Both the position numbers and the translations under genes were made by a program. A stretch of DNA of 64,000 nt, from NCBI GenBank assembly GCA_015680905.1, contig CM027381.1:63167501-63231500 (forward strand), given 5' to 3'. The DNA comes from Coptis chinensis. Its lineage: Eukaryota; Streptophyta; Magnoliopsida; Ranunculales; Ranunculaceae. Shown here piece by piece: positions 1-10,136 of the stretch (position 1 is its first letter; each line of letters opens with the position of its first letter). The notes below the pieces were generated by a model. It searched no databases and was not told the DNA's origin. It worked only from the letters and a program-made list of their open reading frames with translations.

Positions 1-54
1 ATGAGTTTAAAAAGTGAATTATGTTAAACGTGGACTTAGGTTCCGGTACTTACA

Positions 55-135
55 GCCACACACTCCATAGGGAGGGCCCGGTTATCTTAATGGTGCACTC
101 ACCAATATATGGAAATGAAAGAAAATGCACCAAAC
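55..135 (-). pseudogene. Post-integrase tail of Athila pol (remnant)
   Basis: This stretch is the reverse complement, with mismatches, of the segment around 27810-27920 in the plus-strand element, which holds the end of the integrase ORF and the sequence just after it. Shared pieces include GGAGGGCCCGGTTA here against the complement of TAACCGGCCCTCC there. It shows that the minus-strand element once carried a full pol gene and lost the central part. The 135-285 stretch between this and the protease ORF shows nothing recognisable. Confidence 0.55.
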
Positions 136-285
136 ACAAAAGTTGAGTCGTTTATAGTCAGATACTCAAGACTTTATCTAAACATATGTATGAACATGCA
201 TTTTATCATATATCAACAACCGAAATAGTTGAGGATCATTCCATAAATAAATATCACAGAAAACATATCCAAACACAATCAATCA

Positions 286-1325
286 TCAAGATTTCCTATG
301 ACGCAACCTAGTGAACTGAACGCCAAGTCGGATAGACCTATAACGTAACCTAACATGCACCTTCTTTTTCATCTTTGAACGAGAGGGTGTCATAGTGAAT
401 AAGTGTGGAAAAGTGAATGGTTGTGGAAGATATGGTGGATATGGATAAGTTGTAGAAGGAAAGCATGTAAACAATGAGGATGTGGGTTTAGCACAAAACT
501 CATTCATGGTGTAGGTAGGGACTGTCTCAAGTCTGAAAATGAATGTGTCAAATGGTTTGTCCTTCTGAAATATTTGTTTACTAGGTGGATTTAAAAAATT
601 ATGAAGCACAGGAGAAACAAAAAGATCGAGTGCAAACTCAAGATTCCTTTGAAAGGGTGGAAGGAGGGGAGTCGAGGTGGATGTTGTGCAAAGTAGTTCT
701 TGATAGGGTGAATCATCACTTGCTCTAAGAAACTCATCGAATTCCTCATCTAGATTGGTCATATCCACATTACTATGGTAGTCCTCTATATCTTTGAGAA
801 AGTCATCTATCTCATCCTCATCCATAATATGTGTATCGACTAGTGTAGGGATGAAAATATTGGAGTCTGAACTTCCAAAAGAAAGAAATTTGGGCATATG
901 ATTATCAGGGAACGTGTTGTTGAAATAATCTCGAGCGAAGCTCTCGATCATGCTAACCTCTCCATCCATAGACGAATCGGGTACAAGTGTTTTTGTTTTA
1001 AAAACATTTACTTCAACTGCAAGATGGCCAAAAGACATGGACAATGAACCATCGCGGTAATTAATGAGCGCATTGGCAGTTGCCAGGAAAGGACACCCTA
1101 AGATGATCGGGACAGAGTCGTTAGCGACTTCTGTATCGAGGATGACAAAATCAGCCGGATAGTGGAAATCTGAATTTTACCAAAGACATTTTTCGACCAC
1201 ACCCTTAGGATACTTAATAGATCGATCAGCTAATTGCAACGCCATTTTAGTAGGTTGCATCTCGCCTAGACCTATTTGTCTATACAAATAAAACGGGGAG
1301 TAAGTTAACACTAGCCCCGTGTGTC
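286..1325 (-). pseudogene. Athila protease and gag-pol linker (broken)
   Basis: The minus strand encodes an aspartic-protease region followed by a 252-residue open stretch (286-1044) that begins MSMSFGHLAVEVNVFKT, matching the conserved block after the protease in Athila polyproteins, and continues into an acidic linker (about residues 75-110). The protease active-site region lies near 1305-1325, where the expected DTGASVN frame is disrupted by inserted bases. The segment normally leads straight into reverse transcriptase, which is absent here. Function in an intact element would be polyprotein cleavage in the virus-like particle. Broken and not expected to be active. Confidence 0.7.
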
Positions 1326-2159
1326 TAATAACGCCGGTCGTCGTGATAGGAATCTCCTAAGGTGCATTGTGCAATGGGGACGCCGGGTCCTTGTACTTAA
1401 CAATTCCATTATGTTCGATAGAGTTGGGAATTGTTCGCTAAAAAGCGCCTTTTGGTGTATTGGTCTTACGCCTAGTAGTACACAACTCCTTAAGAAACTT
1501 AGCATGGTGTGGTAGCTTTTTAATAACTTCGAGGAAGGGAAGGTTTATAGTTAGATTCTTGAAAACATCCCTAATCTCCTCATAATTTGTATCCCTAGTT
1601 AACATGGCTAATTTTTGTGGAACGGTGGTTTCGCTCTATATTTAGCAATGGTATCACCCGGATGTTTAACCGTGGCTTTCGTTTCTTAGGTTGTGTTGTA
1701 ACCGGTACCTCTACAGGTGGTAGGCTCTTCGGTTTCTATTTCGGTATCTAGTAAAATAGCGTGTGTAGGGCTATTGGTGGGGTAACTATAGGCATAGTTA
1801 CTTTGTTATCAACCAACTCTGCCAACGAATCCGGAGAGTGGTGATGACATTTAGCTCACCTACATTTTCATATTCATTACTAGTATTATCGGTTACCTCA
1901 AAGGTCGTGTTTGTTGTTTTAGGATTAGGTATTGCGTGACCTGGAAACACACCTTTGGGTTGGGCTTTATCTTAGGCCAACCGGTTGGCTTAAATTATTA
2001 AGGGATTGTAGAAGCCGTTGGTTAGATTGAGCCATGGTTTGGAAAAGTTTTGGCTCACTTGTATGAAGGTGTCAAGACGATCCAGGTTATTGTGGGTGTA
2101 GTAGTCACGGGTGGTGTGACTGAACTATCTCGCGTGAATTATTTATGGGCGGATTTTGA
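1326..2159 (-). other. Degenerate gag-protease connecting region
   Basis: No open frame of useful length runs on either strand. Minus-strand pieces of the gag C-terminal to protease spacer can be followed only in fragments, and comparison with 23860-24250 on the plus strand, which holds the equivalent part of another element, supports the assignment. Short open frames on both strands around 1311-1515 are chance. Confidence 0.5.
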
Positions 2160-3430
2160 TAGTTATTATTTACCTAACGACGATACCTCTATTAGCATTA
2201 TAATTATTATAACTACCTTGACCTTGTGCTTGACCTTGTCGAGGTTGCACTTGGTTGTTATAATTATTATAATTACCCCGACTCGCCCCTTGTCGTGGTG
2301 GAGCTTGGATAAACCGTGCGTTGGCCTAACATATTGATTATTGTATTGTACTGGAGGTGTGGCGTGTTGGGTATTTCTCCAACCGGTTTGGGATTTTGTC
2401 TCCAAGGGCTTAGGTTCACTATTAATGGAACAAGCCCGTTCATAGGCTATAGGGACGATGGAAGTCGATGCTCGGGGCTCCAAATGAAACTACATGGATT
2501 TGAATTTACATTCATGATGGGGATAGACTTTTGTTGAAAACGCGAAATGGCCTCTACCTTTTAGTGAGTGATTCGATTGGAGTTTTAAGCTCGGGATCGT
2601 GTTTAATTTCAAACATACCGGCGGCCTTAACGGTATTAGAAGAACTAGCGGAGCGGTGGATATCGTCACTACCCCCCCAGTTGTTATTTCACTTAGTTTG
2701 ATCCTCTATAAATTTATAAGCCTCCGAGGCTCCTTTACTTAAGAAACTACCCCCATTCATTATGTCAAGGACTTCTTTATGGTGGTGTAGAAGTCCTTTG
2801 AAAAAGGCACGAACTAACGTGTCTTTCGCTAAGTTATGATGTGGACACTCTATAAGGAGATCGGTGAACGATTCCAAGCCTCCTCGAAAATGATTCATGA
2901 GGATTTTGTCGAAAAGAAATGAATCTTGGAAAGCATCTCATCCGTCTTTTAGGGGTGGGTAAAAATGTTCCATAAACAAATTGAACAAGTTTAGCCCACG
3001 AGTCCACGTAATTAGGGCGCTTGGGCAGTTAACCAAGACGCCTTTATCGGCTAAGGTGAAAGGGAATACCCTCAATTTAATTTGTTCCGCACCAACCGTA
3101 GGATGGTGGAATGTTGTTATGACTTGTTCAATCCTACGCATGTGCGGATAAGGTTTTTCATGGTCTAAATCGTGAAAAACGGGTAACAAATTAAAATATT
3201 TGGGGATTCGAAATCCCCACCGGGTCCGCTAAGAACGATGCAAGATTTGGGGCTATCGCCAAGGCTTTGTAGAAGTCGAGAGGAGTCTCTCCTTCGTCGG
3301 GCATTGTGTCAGGTGGTGTGTGTTGAATAGTAGCTAAAGGTGTAGTGGGTGGTATACTAGATAGAATTGTTTGTTGACGTTGTTGTGTAATTACGTTTGG
3401 TGTTTTTGTTCGACCAGACCTTAATCTCAT
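2160..3430 (-). pseudogene. Athila gag (frameshifted)
   Basis: Gag is spread over several minus-strand frames. The start is the ATG at 3430 (MRLRSGRTKTPN), 462 bp from the primer site. The block at 2938-3189 contains the gag motif RVFPFTLADKG; 2689-2898 holds the continuation FFKGLLHHHKEVLDIMNGG, the helical part of the retrotransposon gag domain. Near 2180-2300 the correct frame reads as an Asn/Tyr/Gln-rich low-complexity tail (repeats of NYNNYN). At least three frame changes separate the blocks. Gag would form the particle shell. No intact reading frame remains. Confidence 0.75.
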
Positions 3431-3891
3431 ACAAGGTTAAGACCAAACTTAGCTAAACACGTCAACACTCCAAACAATCCTGATATACTAGTATAAACCT
3501 CTAACAGGAGTTGCGAGGTGTGGAAGAAAGGAATACGATTAGTCCCTTACTTCGCTTATGAACAAAGGCGTCTTGTTTACGATGTTTAGTGTATATAACT
3601 AGTTAGAACACTGAAAACTTGAAAAATCAAAGTTCGAATCAAACCTGTGGAAATCCGCAAAATTCAGCTCGGTAGGCGCTCACTTTGGAAGTGAAGGTCG
3701 GTCGCTTCCAAGAACTTGAGTGCAAGTGCTCCTTTTGGTGAAGTCGCGAGTCGCGGCAAAAAAAAATTTTTCCGAGGAAGTTTAATGCTGAAAAAGACAA
3801 CCACAGTTAGAATCGAACAAGGGTGGGTGGGTGAAATGGGACTTTAAGAAAAGGAGTTATACTATGAAAACAATGCGAAAGTGAAACTAAG

Positions 3892-3906
3892 ATGGCATCG
3901 GCGCCA
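3892..3906 (-). other. Primer binding site, tRNA-Asp type
   Basis: On the minus strand the sequence TGGCGCCGATGCCAT starts two bases after the LTR end. TGGCGCCGTTGCC is the usual Athila primer site, complementary to the 3' end of tRNA-Asp; here one internal base differs. It fixes the orientation of the element and the inner end of the LTR. Confidence 0.75.
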
Positions 3907-3908
3907 TT

Positions 3909-5536
3909 TGATAAAACATAAAAATGATAGTTTACCTACGAAATGAACGATAAAACTCAAAACCTAAGTAAACTAAAACTATTTTATGTGCCTAAGATTT
4001 ATCAAAAATTCTACTCTCAAGTCTATGAGATATAGTGGAGTAGATGATTCGTTCCACTCCTAGTCCTTCCGTATGCTGTGTTTTCTAGTCTAATTACTTT
4101 ACTCTAAGTCTAATGAGAGATTTACGAAATGGCAACTAGACTACGATGCAACTACCCACAAGATGCAACTACCCACAAGATGCAACTAGTCGACTATTAG
4201 AACAACTATGGGAATGCTACGTCGATTCTATGATAAAGAGTTAGAGGGGGATTGATTCCACCTTAACTCGACTTAATCCTACTAACGACGAATCATCGTA
4301 ATCCGAATTGAACTGCTTCGCAGAACAATCTGGTTACTCCTAATCCCTAATTACACATGGCATTTCTACCAATTCATAACTAACATGTGAATGATTATAC
4401 CCATTCTCATGGTGAACTAATCATTTCTAGAGTGGAAAGGAAATTACGACGACTCTACGATAATCGGAATCAAGCTTTCATCAAGGCTTCTCAACCCCCT
4501 CTAATGGAGGTTTAGCCGAGAATCATTACGCAATCATTCCCAATGGAATTCAAACAAGACATGATATAAAGATTTGAACTTTACTTGTTTAAACTCAATT
4601 CCAAACTACTCATGCAATAATTGAATTAAACTAATAATGATAAATAATTGAATCTAAGAATTTACGCTAATAAATAAATGGAAATGAAACTAGATTATGG
4701 AGAACACTATTTTATTAATCTAATGAATAATAAAACAATGATTCAAATACTAAATTAATAATCTAACTAATCTAGGTCTAACTATTTACGTAATAGGGGA
4801 ATTTAGATCTAAACAATTGTAAATGACAAGAATCGAAATTGACAATAGCTATTTTATTTATCAAACTAATTAAGAACAATGATTCTAAGAGTTTAATCTA
4901 AAACAAGAATTGAATTGAAACTAAACTAAATTAAAAACAATTAAATCTAGATCTAGAATTATCTATATTTTTTAGGTCTAATTAGCTACCATTAACAAAG
5001 AGTCAAGCTCTTGTTTTTATACTTTCAGATCCAAAAATCGTGCATGGGCTTGGAGCCATGTTTTGGCCCAATTCTTTCAGTCCAAAAAGGCCTCTTCAGT
5101 TGCAGTTGGCTTCAATAGACTTTTCGTCCACTTTTGCTCCTCTGATTGGGTTAATGCTTAGACCATTGGAAAGCTCTTTCTGAGTTGGTCGTTTTGACAT
5201 AAGGTAGGCCCAATTTCGAGGTCTGAGTCCAAAGATACGGCCTTCGGAAGTTCTGCTGACTTTGTGTGCTGTTTCTGCCAACGTTGACTTTTCAGCTTTT
5301 GACCGGGCTTTAGAAAGGCTTTGTCTTCTTGAATCTTGGCCTTTAATCACATAACTCCTTAGCAACCGACCTTTGCTCTTTTATCTCACTAAACTGGCAC
5401 ATTTCTGCACATAATGGACTTTGAAGCCCTGAATGCATAAAACACGTGTCGATATTAACTCTTAATTATTACTCACATAATTGGTCTAAAAGTATGACTG
5501 TTACAGGGTTAAAACTACAGTTTTGGGCTCTTATCA
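3909..5536 (-). repeat. 5' LTR of minus-strand Athila element
   Basis: The LTR starts TGATAAGAGCCCAAAACTG at 5536 and ends TATCA at 3909, about 1.63 kb. The first 400 bp match, in reverse complement, the LTR at 33511-34862, with shared blocks around 5390-5536. The two differ in length and detail, so they belong to related subfamilies rather than one element. A TATA box lies at 5013-5021. Open frames inside the LTR, such as 5096-5365, are not coding. Confidence 0.8.
5013..5021 (-). promoter_or_regulatory. LTR TATA box
   Basis: The minus strand reads TATAAAAACAAGAGC about 515 bp into the LTR. The same TATAAAAAC string occurs at the equivalent place in the related LTR at 33936-33944, which supports it as the core promoter of this LTR family. 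Confidence 0.55.
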
Positions 5537-5537
5537 A

Positions 5538-6075
5538 TTTGCATATAAATGAATGCCTTTTGGCCTTTGCAATGCACGTGGTACATTCCAATGCTGTATG
5601 CTTCATATTTTCAGTGATATGGTTGAATGCTTTATGGAAGTGTTCATGGACAATTTCTCAATATATGGCAATTCTTTCGATAGCTGTCTATTAAATCTTA
5701 AAAAGGTTTTAGTACGTTGTGAAGAAAAAAATCTCATTCTTAATTAGGAAAAATGTAATTTTATGGTTACAAAAGGAATAGTTCTAGGTCATATCGTTTC
5801 AAAGGATGGAATGGAAGTCGATAAAGCTAAGATTGAAAAAATTACTTCCCTTCCTATACCAAAATCAATTTGTGACATACGTGCATTTTTAGGACACACA
5901 GGATTCTATAGGAGATTTATTCAAGATTTCTCAAAGGTTGCTCGACCTTTAACAAATCTCATGCTTAAAGATGTTGTATTTGACTCACTTTCAATTGCAA
6001 ACAAGCCTTTGAGACTTTAAAATCCGCCCTGACTACATCTCCTATAATTCAACCACTTGATTGGTCTAAACCTAT
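5538..6075 (+). pseudogene. Athila reverse transcriptase fragment
   Basis: This is a partial reverse transcriptase in the plus sense with no start. Two readable pieces (5553-5747 and 5763-6020) carry MPFGLCNA, FMDNFSIYGNSFD, GIVLGHIVSKDG, and FLGHTGFYRRFIQDFSK, all standard Ty3/gypsy RT motifs in the right order. The catalytic FMDD motif reads FMDN at 5643-5654, so the second catalytic aspartate is lost. A stop lies at about 5745. The left edge is the outer end of the minus-strand LTR; the right edge at 6075 is the start of the 12.4-kb duplicated segment, where the frame is cut after the words for a DWSKP motif. Confidence 0.8.
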
Positions 6076-6076
6076 T

Positions 6077-6863
6077 TGGGTTACTAATAAAACCCCATAC
6101 TATAATATAATCAAAACTTGATTCCCATCACTTACCCAAAATCTAGTTGGACTCCATTAAACACCTTTACAGAGCTTCAACGGTTCAATCATACCAAAAT
6201 TCAAAACACCTAACTCAATCAACAACCAATAACCAACTGACATAAATAAACAACCCATATATTCACTCGACAGTTCAAACAACACAATCCAATACAATCA
6301 ATCAAATAAAAATCAACTCATTCAAACATTTAAACTCCCAAATCAACAACTCTAATAATAACAATTTATATCAACAGTGTATAGCTAATTAAAAACAACG
6401 ATTAGTAGTCAAATTTGTTTATCAATATAGCTTGGTTTCAACAATACGCATAATAGTTCGAGGATAAGTAGAACAAAACGGAAAACCTATATTTTCAATG
6501 AAGTTTAAATAGGTTATAAGCCAATAAAAATCTAATAGTTCAACGAATGATAATAAAATATCTACTCACCCGTGATATGCTCCTCTAGCTAGCACTATCT
6601 ATCGAGAGATTTCCAAAGAAGAATTCTCTCTTCTCCTTTATGTGAAAAACTCCCTTTTTATTTTCTTCTCTGTGTGTCCAATCAACTCTACGTGTGAACT
6701 TCTTTTTGTTTTAAAACCACCCCAAAAAATAGGGAGTGGAGTTTATCCACTTTACCCTATCTCTTTATAATCTTTATCATTTTATTTTTTATTTTTGTCT
6801 ATTATTATTATTATTTAACTTAATATATATTTAATTAAAAAAGCATAAAAATAGGGTGTTATA
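6077..6863 (-). repeat. Truncated long LTR (inner part missing)
   Basis: The sequence matches 51579-52368, the right 60 percent of the solo LTR described there. Its right end GGGTGTTATA is followed by GATCT, the target duplication of the complete copy. The left part of the LTR was lost at the duplication junction. No coding capacity. Confidence 0.8.
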
Positions 6864-6982
6864 GATCTATTCCTCTTTGGTCACTCTGGATTTTGAGTCG
6901 ATAGATGAGCTAAAAGTATTTATATGAGTTTCAACTTTGTTGTACTTATCAGAATTAATCCCTTTTGTCCTGTCTAAAATTA

Positions 6983-7178
6983 GGAGTATTTAGGATTTGG
7001 TCCTATTTATAGTAGCGATATTAGGCTTTGGTCCTAAAATTAATCAAATGTGTGAGACACACATGTAAGTGTATTCTAGGTATTAACCAAAATACAAGAC
7101 AACAATGAGTTTGACTACCAAAAGTTGGACTAAAATCTAATTTCCAACTATAAATATATCAAAGCCTAATATCGCTAC
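6983..7178. mobile_element. Tourist-like MITE, truncated
   Basis: First-unit copy of the MITE at 7316-7541. It starts at the same terminal sequence GGAGTATTTAGG but is cut at ATCGCTAC by the tandem-duplication join, so it lacks the last 30 bases of the right inverted repeat. Confidence 0.7.
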
Positions 7179-7315
7179 CCCGTATAGATGAGGAGATCTA
7201 TTCCTCTTTGGTCACTCTGGATTTTTGAGTCAGATAGATGAGGAGCTAAAGTATTTATATGAGTTTCAACTTTGTTGTACTTATCGAATTAATCCCTTTT
7301 GTCTGTCTAAAATTA

Positions 7316-7541
7316 GGAGTATTTAGGATTTGGTCCTATTTATAGTAGCAATATTAGGCTTTGGTCCTAAAATTAATTAAATGTGTGAGACACACGTGTA
7401 AGTGTATTCTAGGTATTAACCAAAATACAAGACAGTCAACGAGTCTAACTACCAAAAGTTGGACTTAAATCTAATTTCCAACTATAAATATATCAAAGCC
7501 TAATATCGTTACTATAAATAGGACCAAAACCTAAATACCCC
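7316..7541. mobile_element. Tourist-like (PIF/Harbinger) MITE, complete
   Basis: A 226-bp element with terminal inverted repeats of more than 45 bp (outer end GGNGTATTTAGGNTTTGG and its complement) and flanking TTA target duplications at 7313-7315 and 7542-7544. The 3-bp TWA duplication is the hallmark of PIF/Harbinger-type MITEs. A separate insertion of the same family, flanked by TAA, is at 49743-49968. No coding capacity. Confidence 0.75.
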
Positions 7542-7696
7542 TTAAAATAAATAGCTAAAAGAACCATTGTATCAATTAGAGTGCGCTACACGTTAAATTT
7601 TTCTTAACAAGCATGCACACCTTTTTCTTGTCTTGCGATCGAAACACCTGTTCATCCCTATTAAGATACTCCAGCACTCAACATTAGATACATAGT

Positions 7697-7738
<42 letters not shown>

Positions 7739-8214
7739 ATCAACTTGGAATCAAATGGAATACAAAAGACAAGATTTACTTACCATTTAGCTGCACCACG
7801 AATCTTACCATTTTCTTGTTAAATACTTATGATTGTATCAATTAACGGAATTTCATGAAACATGTTAGCATGCAATATTAATCAATATTATCAAAAGATT
7901 TAGATCATGTTTAACACGTACGAAAATATAATTAACCAAAATTAAACAGTAACAAAATAATATTAAAACATTTGGTTCCCTTTCTTAAAGGGGTAGGGGT
8001 TTTCTTATGGAAGCGGCTGAGCCGGGTGGCTGCCTACGTACCCTTTTTAAGGGATCAAGCCAATTGTAGTTCTCCTGTTTAGTAGGGTGTTTTTATAGGA
8101 ATGAATTAAGCCACTCCGATAAGGAAGGCGGCAATGGTTTTCTCTACCCTTGGTCTATCTATATTTCTCTGTTAACAACTATTCACTGTTCCACCTTAAC
8201 TATTCACGTAAAAT
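7542..8214. other. Intergenic stretch with (AT)n
   Basis: No gene is seen. An AT dinucleotide run of 37 bp (7699-7735) lies here; in copy 2 the run is 62 bp. A GC-richer segment at about 7975-8130 (for example GGCTGAGCCGGGTGGCTGCC) looks like part of a repeat, but I could not assign it. Confidence 0.5.
7699..7735. repeat. (AT)n microsatellite, copy 1
   Basis: Uninterrupted AT dinucleotides, about 18 units. The equivalent run in copy 2 (53207-53268) has about 31 units, making it one of the few ordinary length differences between the two copies. Confidence 0.9.
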
Positions 8215-8564
8215 ATGAAGATTAGAAGAATTCAAGTGCAATCGGATTCTCTACAAGCGATGCAGATTTTGACAAAGCAGGAAGAGACGCCATGGCACTA
8301 TAGGAACATAGTTGCTCATATTCAAGTCGATATTTTGAAGTTTGAGCTAGTAACTTTCAAGCATGTATTTCGGGAGGGTAACCAAGTAGCAGATTATCTA
8401 TCCAAGCTAAGTAGGCAAACTTGTAATGAAATTGTGTACTTTATTCCACCGTTGGATAAAAAACTTAATGATTTGATCTTGGCGGATAAAGAAGGAAAGA
8501 TGTATCTGAGAATATCATAGTTTCATAAATAAAAGGTTGGGGAGTCCTAAACCCCTAGTCATTT

Positions 8565-8605
<41 letters not shown>
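8215..8605 (+). pseudogene. LINE 3' fragment: RNase H C-terminus plus poly-A
   Basis: The open frame 8215-8520 (101 residues) has the C-terminal half of a plant-type RNase H domain: VQSDSLQAMQIL with the catalytic SDS aspartate, then HVFREGNQVADYLSK, the conserved histidine and aspartate end of the fold. It is followed by a short 3' UTR and 40 adenines (8566-8605). A 5'-truncated gene fragment ending in poly-A is the signature of LINE retrotransposition. The copy 2 equivalent has 17 adenines. The protein is identical in both copies. The RNase H would degrade the RNA strand during target-primed reverse transcription. Confidence 0.7.
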
Positions 8606-8608
<3 letters not shown>

Positions 8609-9260
8609 ACTTCAACTATTTACAGTACTACAATAATTATTCTCAAACCGACCTCACCTTAACTGTTTATCTCTCTCTTAGTCTACTCACATAAGATTTC
8701 GAAAATGGAATATTCTTAAACGCCTAGAAATGTTAACAACGAGATATAACAAGAAGATAAATGCACGGACTAGAATGAACACCACATTTACTTTTACGTG
8801 ATATAGATCATAATTCAAATAAGTAAAACAAGCAAAATTATGTTTGAACAGTCCATCTTATATCAAGCTTAGCTTTTTAAAAACCAAACATTAATGCAAT
8901 AAAATTTGCTTAACAAACTAACAAGTAATTTCAGTGTTATTGAATGTCCTGGGAATACTTGGCACTTTACCAATTCATATGAACATCCGGAAAAAAAAAC
9001 AGTTACCCAAAACCCCCAAGCACAAGTACATGACTGTTACGCATAAATTAATAATGCATATCAATCAAATGATAACGCTTGCACCATTAGTTAGCCAAAT
9101 TTAATTACCTAGCTCCTAATGGTCCTCTTAAGCAAGTCCAACATGAAACTTCTTTACTATGTTCATATCTTTCTTATTTTATCTATTACTAATTATCAAC
9201 CCACATGTATAGATTTAAGCAACTATACTATTCAAACTATTCAATAGCTCAATAAGATAA
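8606..9260. other. No feature recognised
   Basis: AT-rich sequence with no open frame, inverted repeat or coding similarity that I can support. It is matched by 54110-54763 in copy 2. Confidence 0.6.
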
Positions 9261-9442
9261 GGGTAAATTCCTGATTCGACCATGATAATGTCAATATATG
9301 TGTTCCCAATTCGAACATTGTCGAAACTTCACTCAAAAAAGCCGACATTACCCCACTTCTTTGTCCAAAATGTGCCGAGTAGCAATTTGTGGTCTAATTG
9401 AGAAGGAATTGACATTATCATGGTCTAATTGAGAAATTACCC
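9261..9442. mobile_element. Mutator-type MITE with 9-bp target duplication
   Basis: A 182-bp non-coding element whose ends, GGGTAAATTCCTGATTCGAC and the complement of its right end, form inverted repeats of about 35 bp (core GACCATGATAATGTCAAT). It is flanked by the perfect 9-bp direct repeat ATAAGATAA (9252-9260 and 9443-9451), the length made by Mutator-like transposases. The same element and duplication are present in copy 2 (54764-54949), so it predates the 12.4-kb duplication. Copy 2 is 186 bp; most of the differences are at CAG/CTG sites. Confidence 0.8.
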
Positions 9443-9490
9443 ATAAGATAAGTACAGTAAAAATTCGAAACAAGGGATGATAGATATCAG

Positions 9491-9790
9491 GTGAGATTCC
9501 CCTTCTTTTCTTCTAGCCTCCCCTTCTATTTTTCCATATCGAATCAAAATGATGAGGGAGGTGGTGGCAATATGCTAGATTTCTCCTATAAGTGTCAAAA
9601 CCCAGCTCCTATGATAAAGCGTACCCCCTCTTTTTCTTTACAGAAAGAAATAAAAGTCAATCAAAATCCCCATTTAGCCACCTACAGCTGGTCTAAGCAA
9701 GTGGTGTCTCGTTCTCACAAACATTACTTATGCATGCAAGACAAATGCCCAACTTTTGTATCCATGATAAATGGGCCATTTCCATTATAG
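9491..9790 (+). other. 99-codon open frame of unknown status
   Basis: An uninterrupted frame (starts MRFPFFSSSLPFYF) reads identically in copy 2 at 54998-55297. I recognise no domain. Because the whole region is recently duplicated, identity between the copies says nothing about selection. There is no clear promoter or neighbour gene. It may be chance or an exon fragment of a lost host gene. Confidence 0.2.
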
Positions 9791-10136
9791 ACCCAATTTA
9801 ATAAAAAAGCAAGACCAAATAATATAATAGTTTAGGCCCGTAATAATAAAACATACAAAGAATTTTAAGGAGGCCCAATAATATAACAAATGGTTTTTTT
9901 TTTCTTTTTAAACTCTTTACGCTGAGAGAGGAAAAATAAGCATATCAACTTCCTTTCCCCCTTCTTCTCATTTCCGATCCCTTCCTGATTTCATATCCCA
10001 CCATTGTTTCTCTTTTCTTTTCTTTTTTTTGCTAAAGGGTGATTTTGTATTAATATGAAAAAAAGATACAAAAGTAGCAAAAAGAAAAAGATTTACATTG
10101 TCTCTTGGGTTGTTTAGGACAGCCCTCAATTCCTAA

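Larger units (their letters stand above)
1..5536 (-). mobile_element. Athila-type Ty3/gypsy LTR retrotransposon, internally deleted, cut by left edge
   Basis: Reading leftward on the minus strand: LTR (5536 to 3909), primer binding site, gag remnants (3430 to about 2160), protease region and linker (about 1325 to 286), then sequence at about 55-135 that is the reverse complement of the post-integrase tail of the plus-strand element near 27810-27920. Reverse transcriptase, RNase H and integrase are missing between 286 and about 135, so this is an internally deleted copy. The tRNA-Asp-type primer site and the gag and protease wording are typical of the Athila group. The right edge abuts a reverse transcriptase fragment of another Athila-like element, so this element probably inserted into an older one. 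Confidence 0.8.
6864..7541 (+). repeat. Tandem duplication of F-box gene sequence plus MITE (copy 1)
   Basis: Two units start with GATCTATTCCTCTTTGGTC at 6864 and 7195, a period of 331 bp. Each holds about 115 bp continuing the F-box pseudogene seen at 50266-51051, followed by the Tourist-like MITE. The first unit breaks inside the MITE and joins F-box sequence CCCCGTATAGATGAGGAG; the shared bases CTAC at the join point to microhomology. Copy 2 of the same structure is at 52369-53049. Confidence 0.75.

Noticed and set aside
1311..1515. Overlapping 64-codon frames on both strands
   Set aside because: The protease active-site region of the retroelement explains the sequence; the frames are chance.
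5096..5365. 89-codon open frame on the minus strand
   Set aside because: It lies wholly in the LTR, has no domain, and is only partly shared with the related LTR at 33511.
7975..8130. GC-richer block resembling a structural RNA or SINE
   Set aside because: No A and B boxes of a tRNA-derived promoter and no tail are evident; left unassigned.
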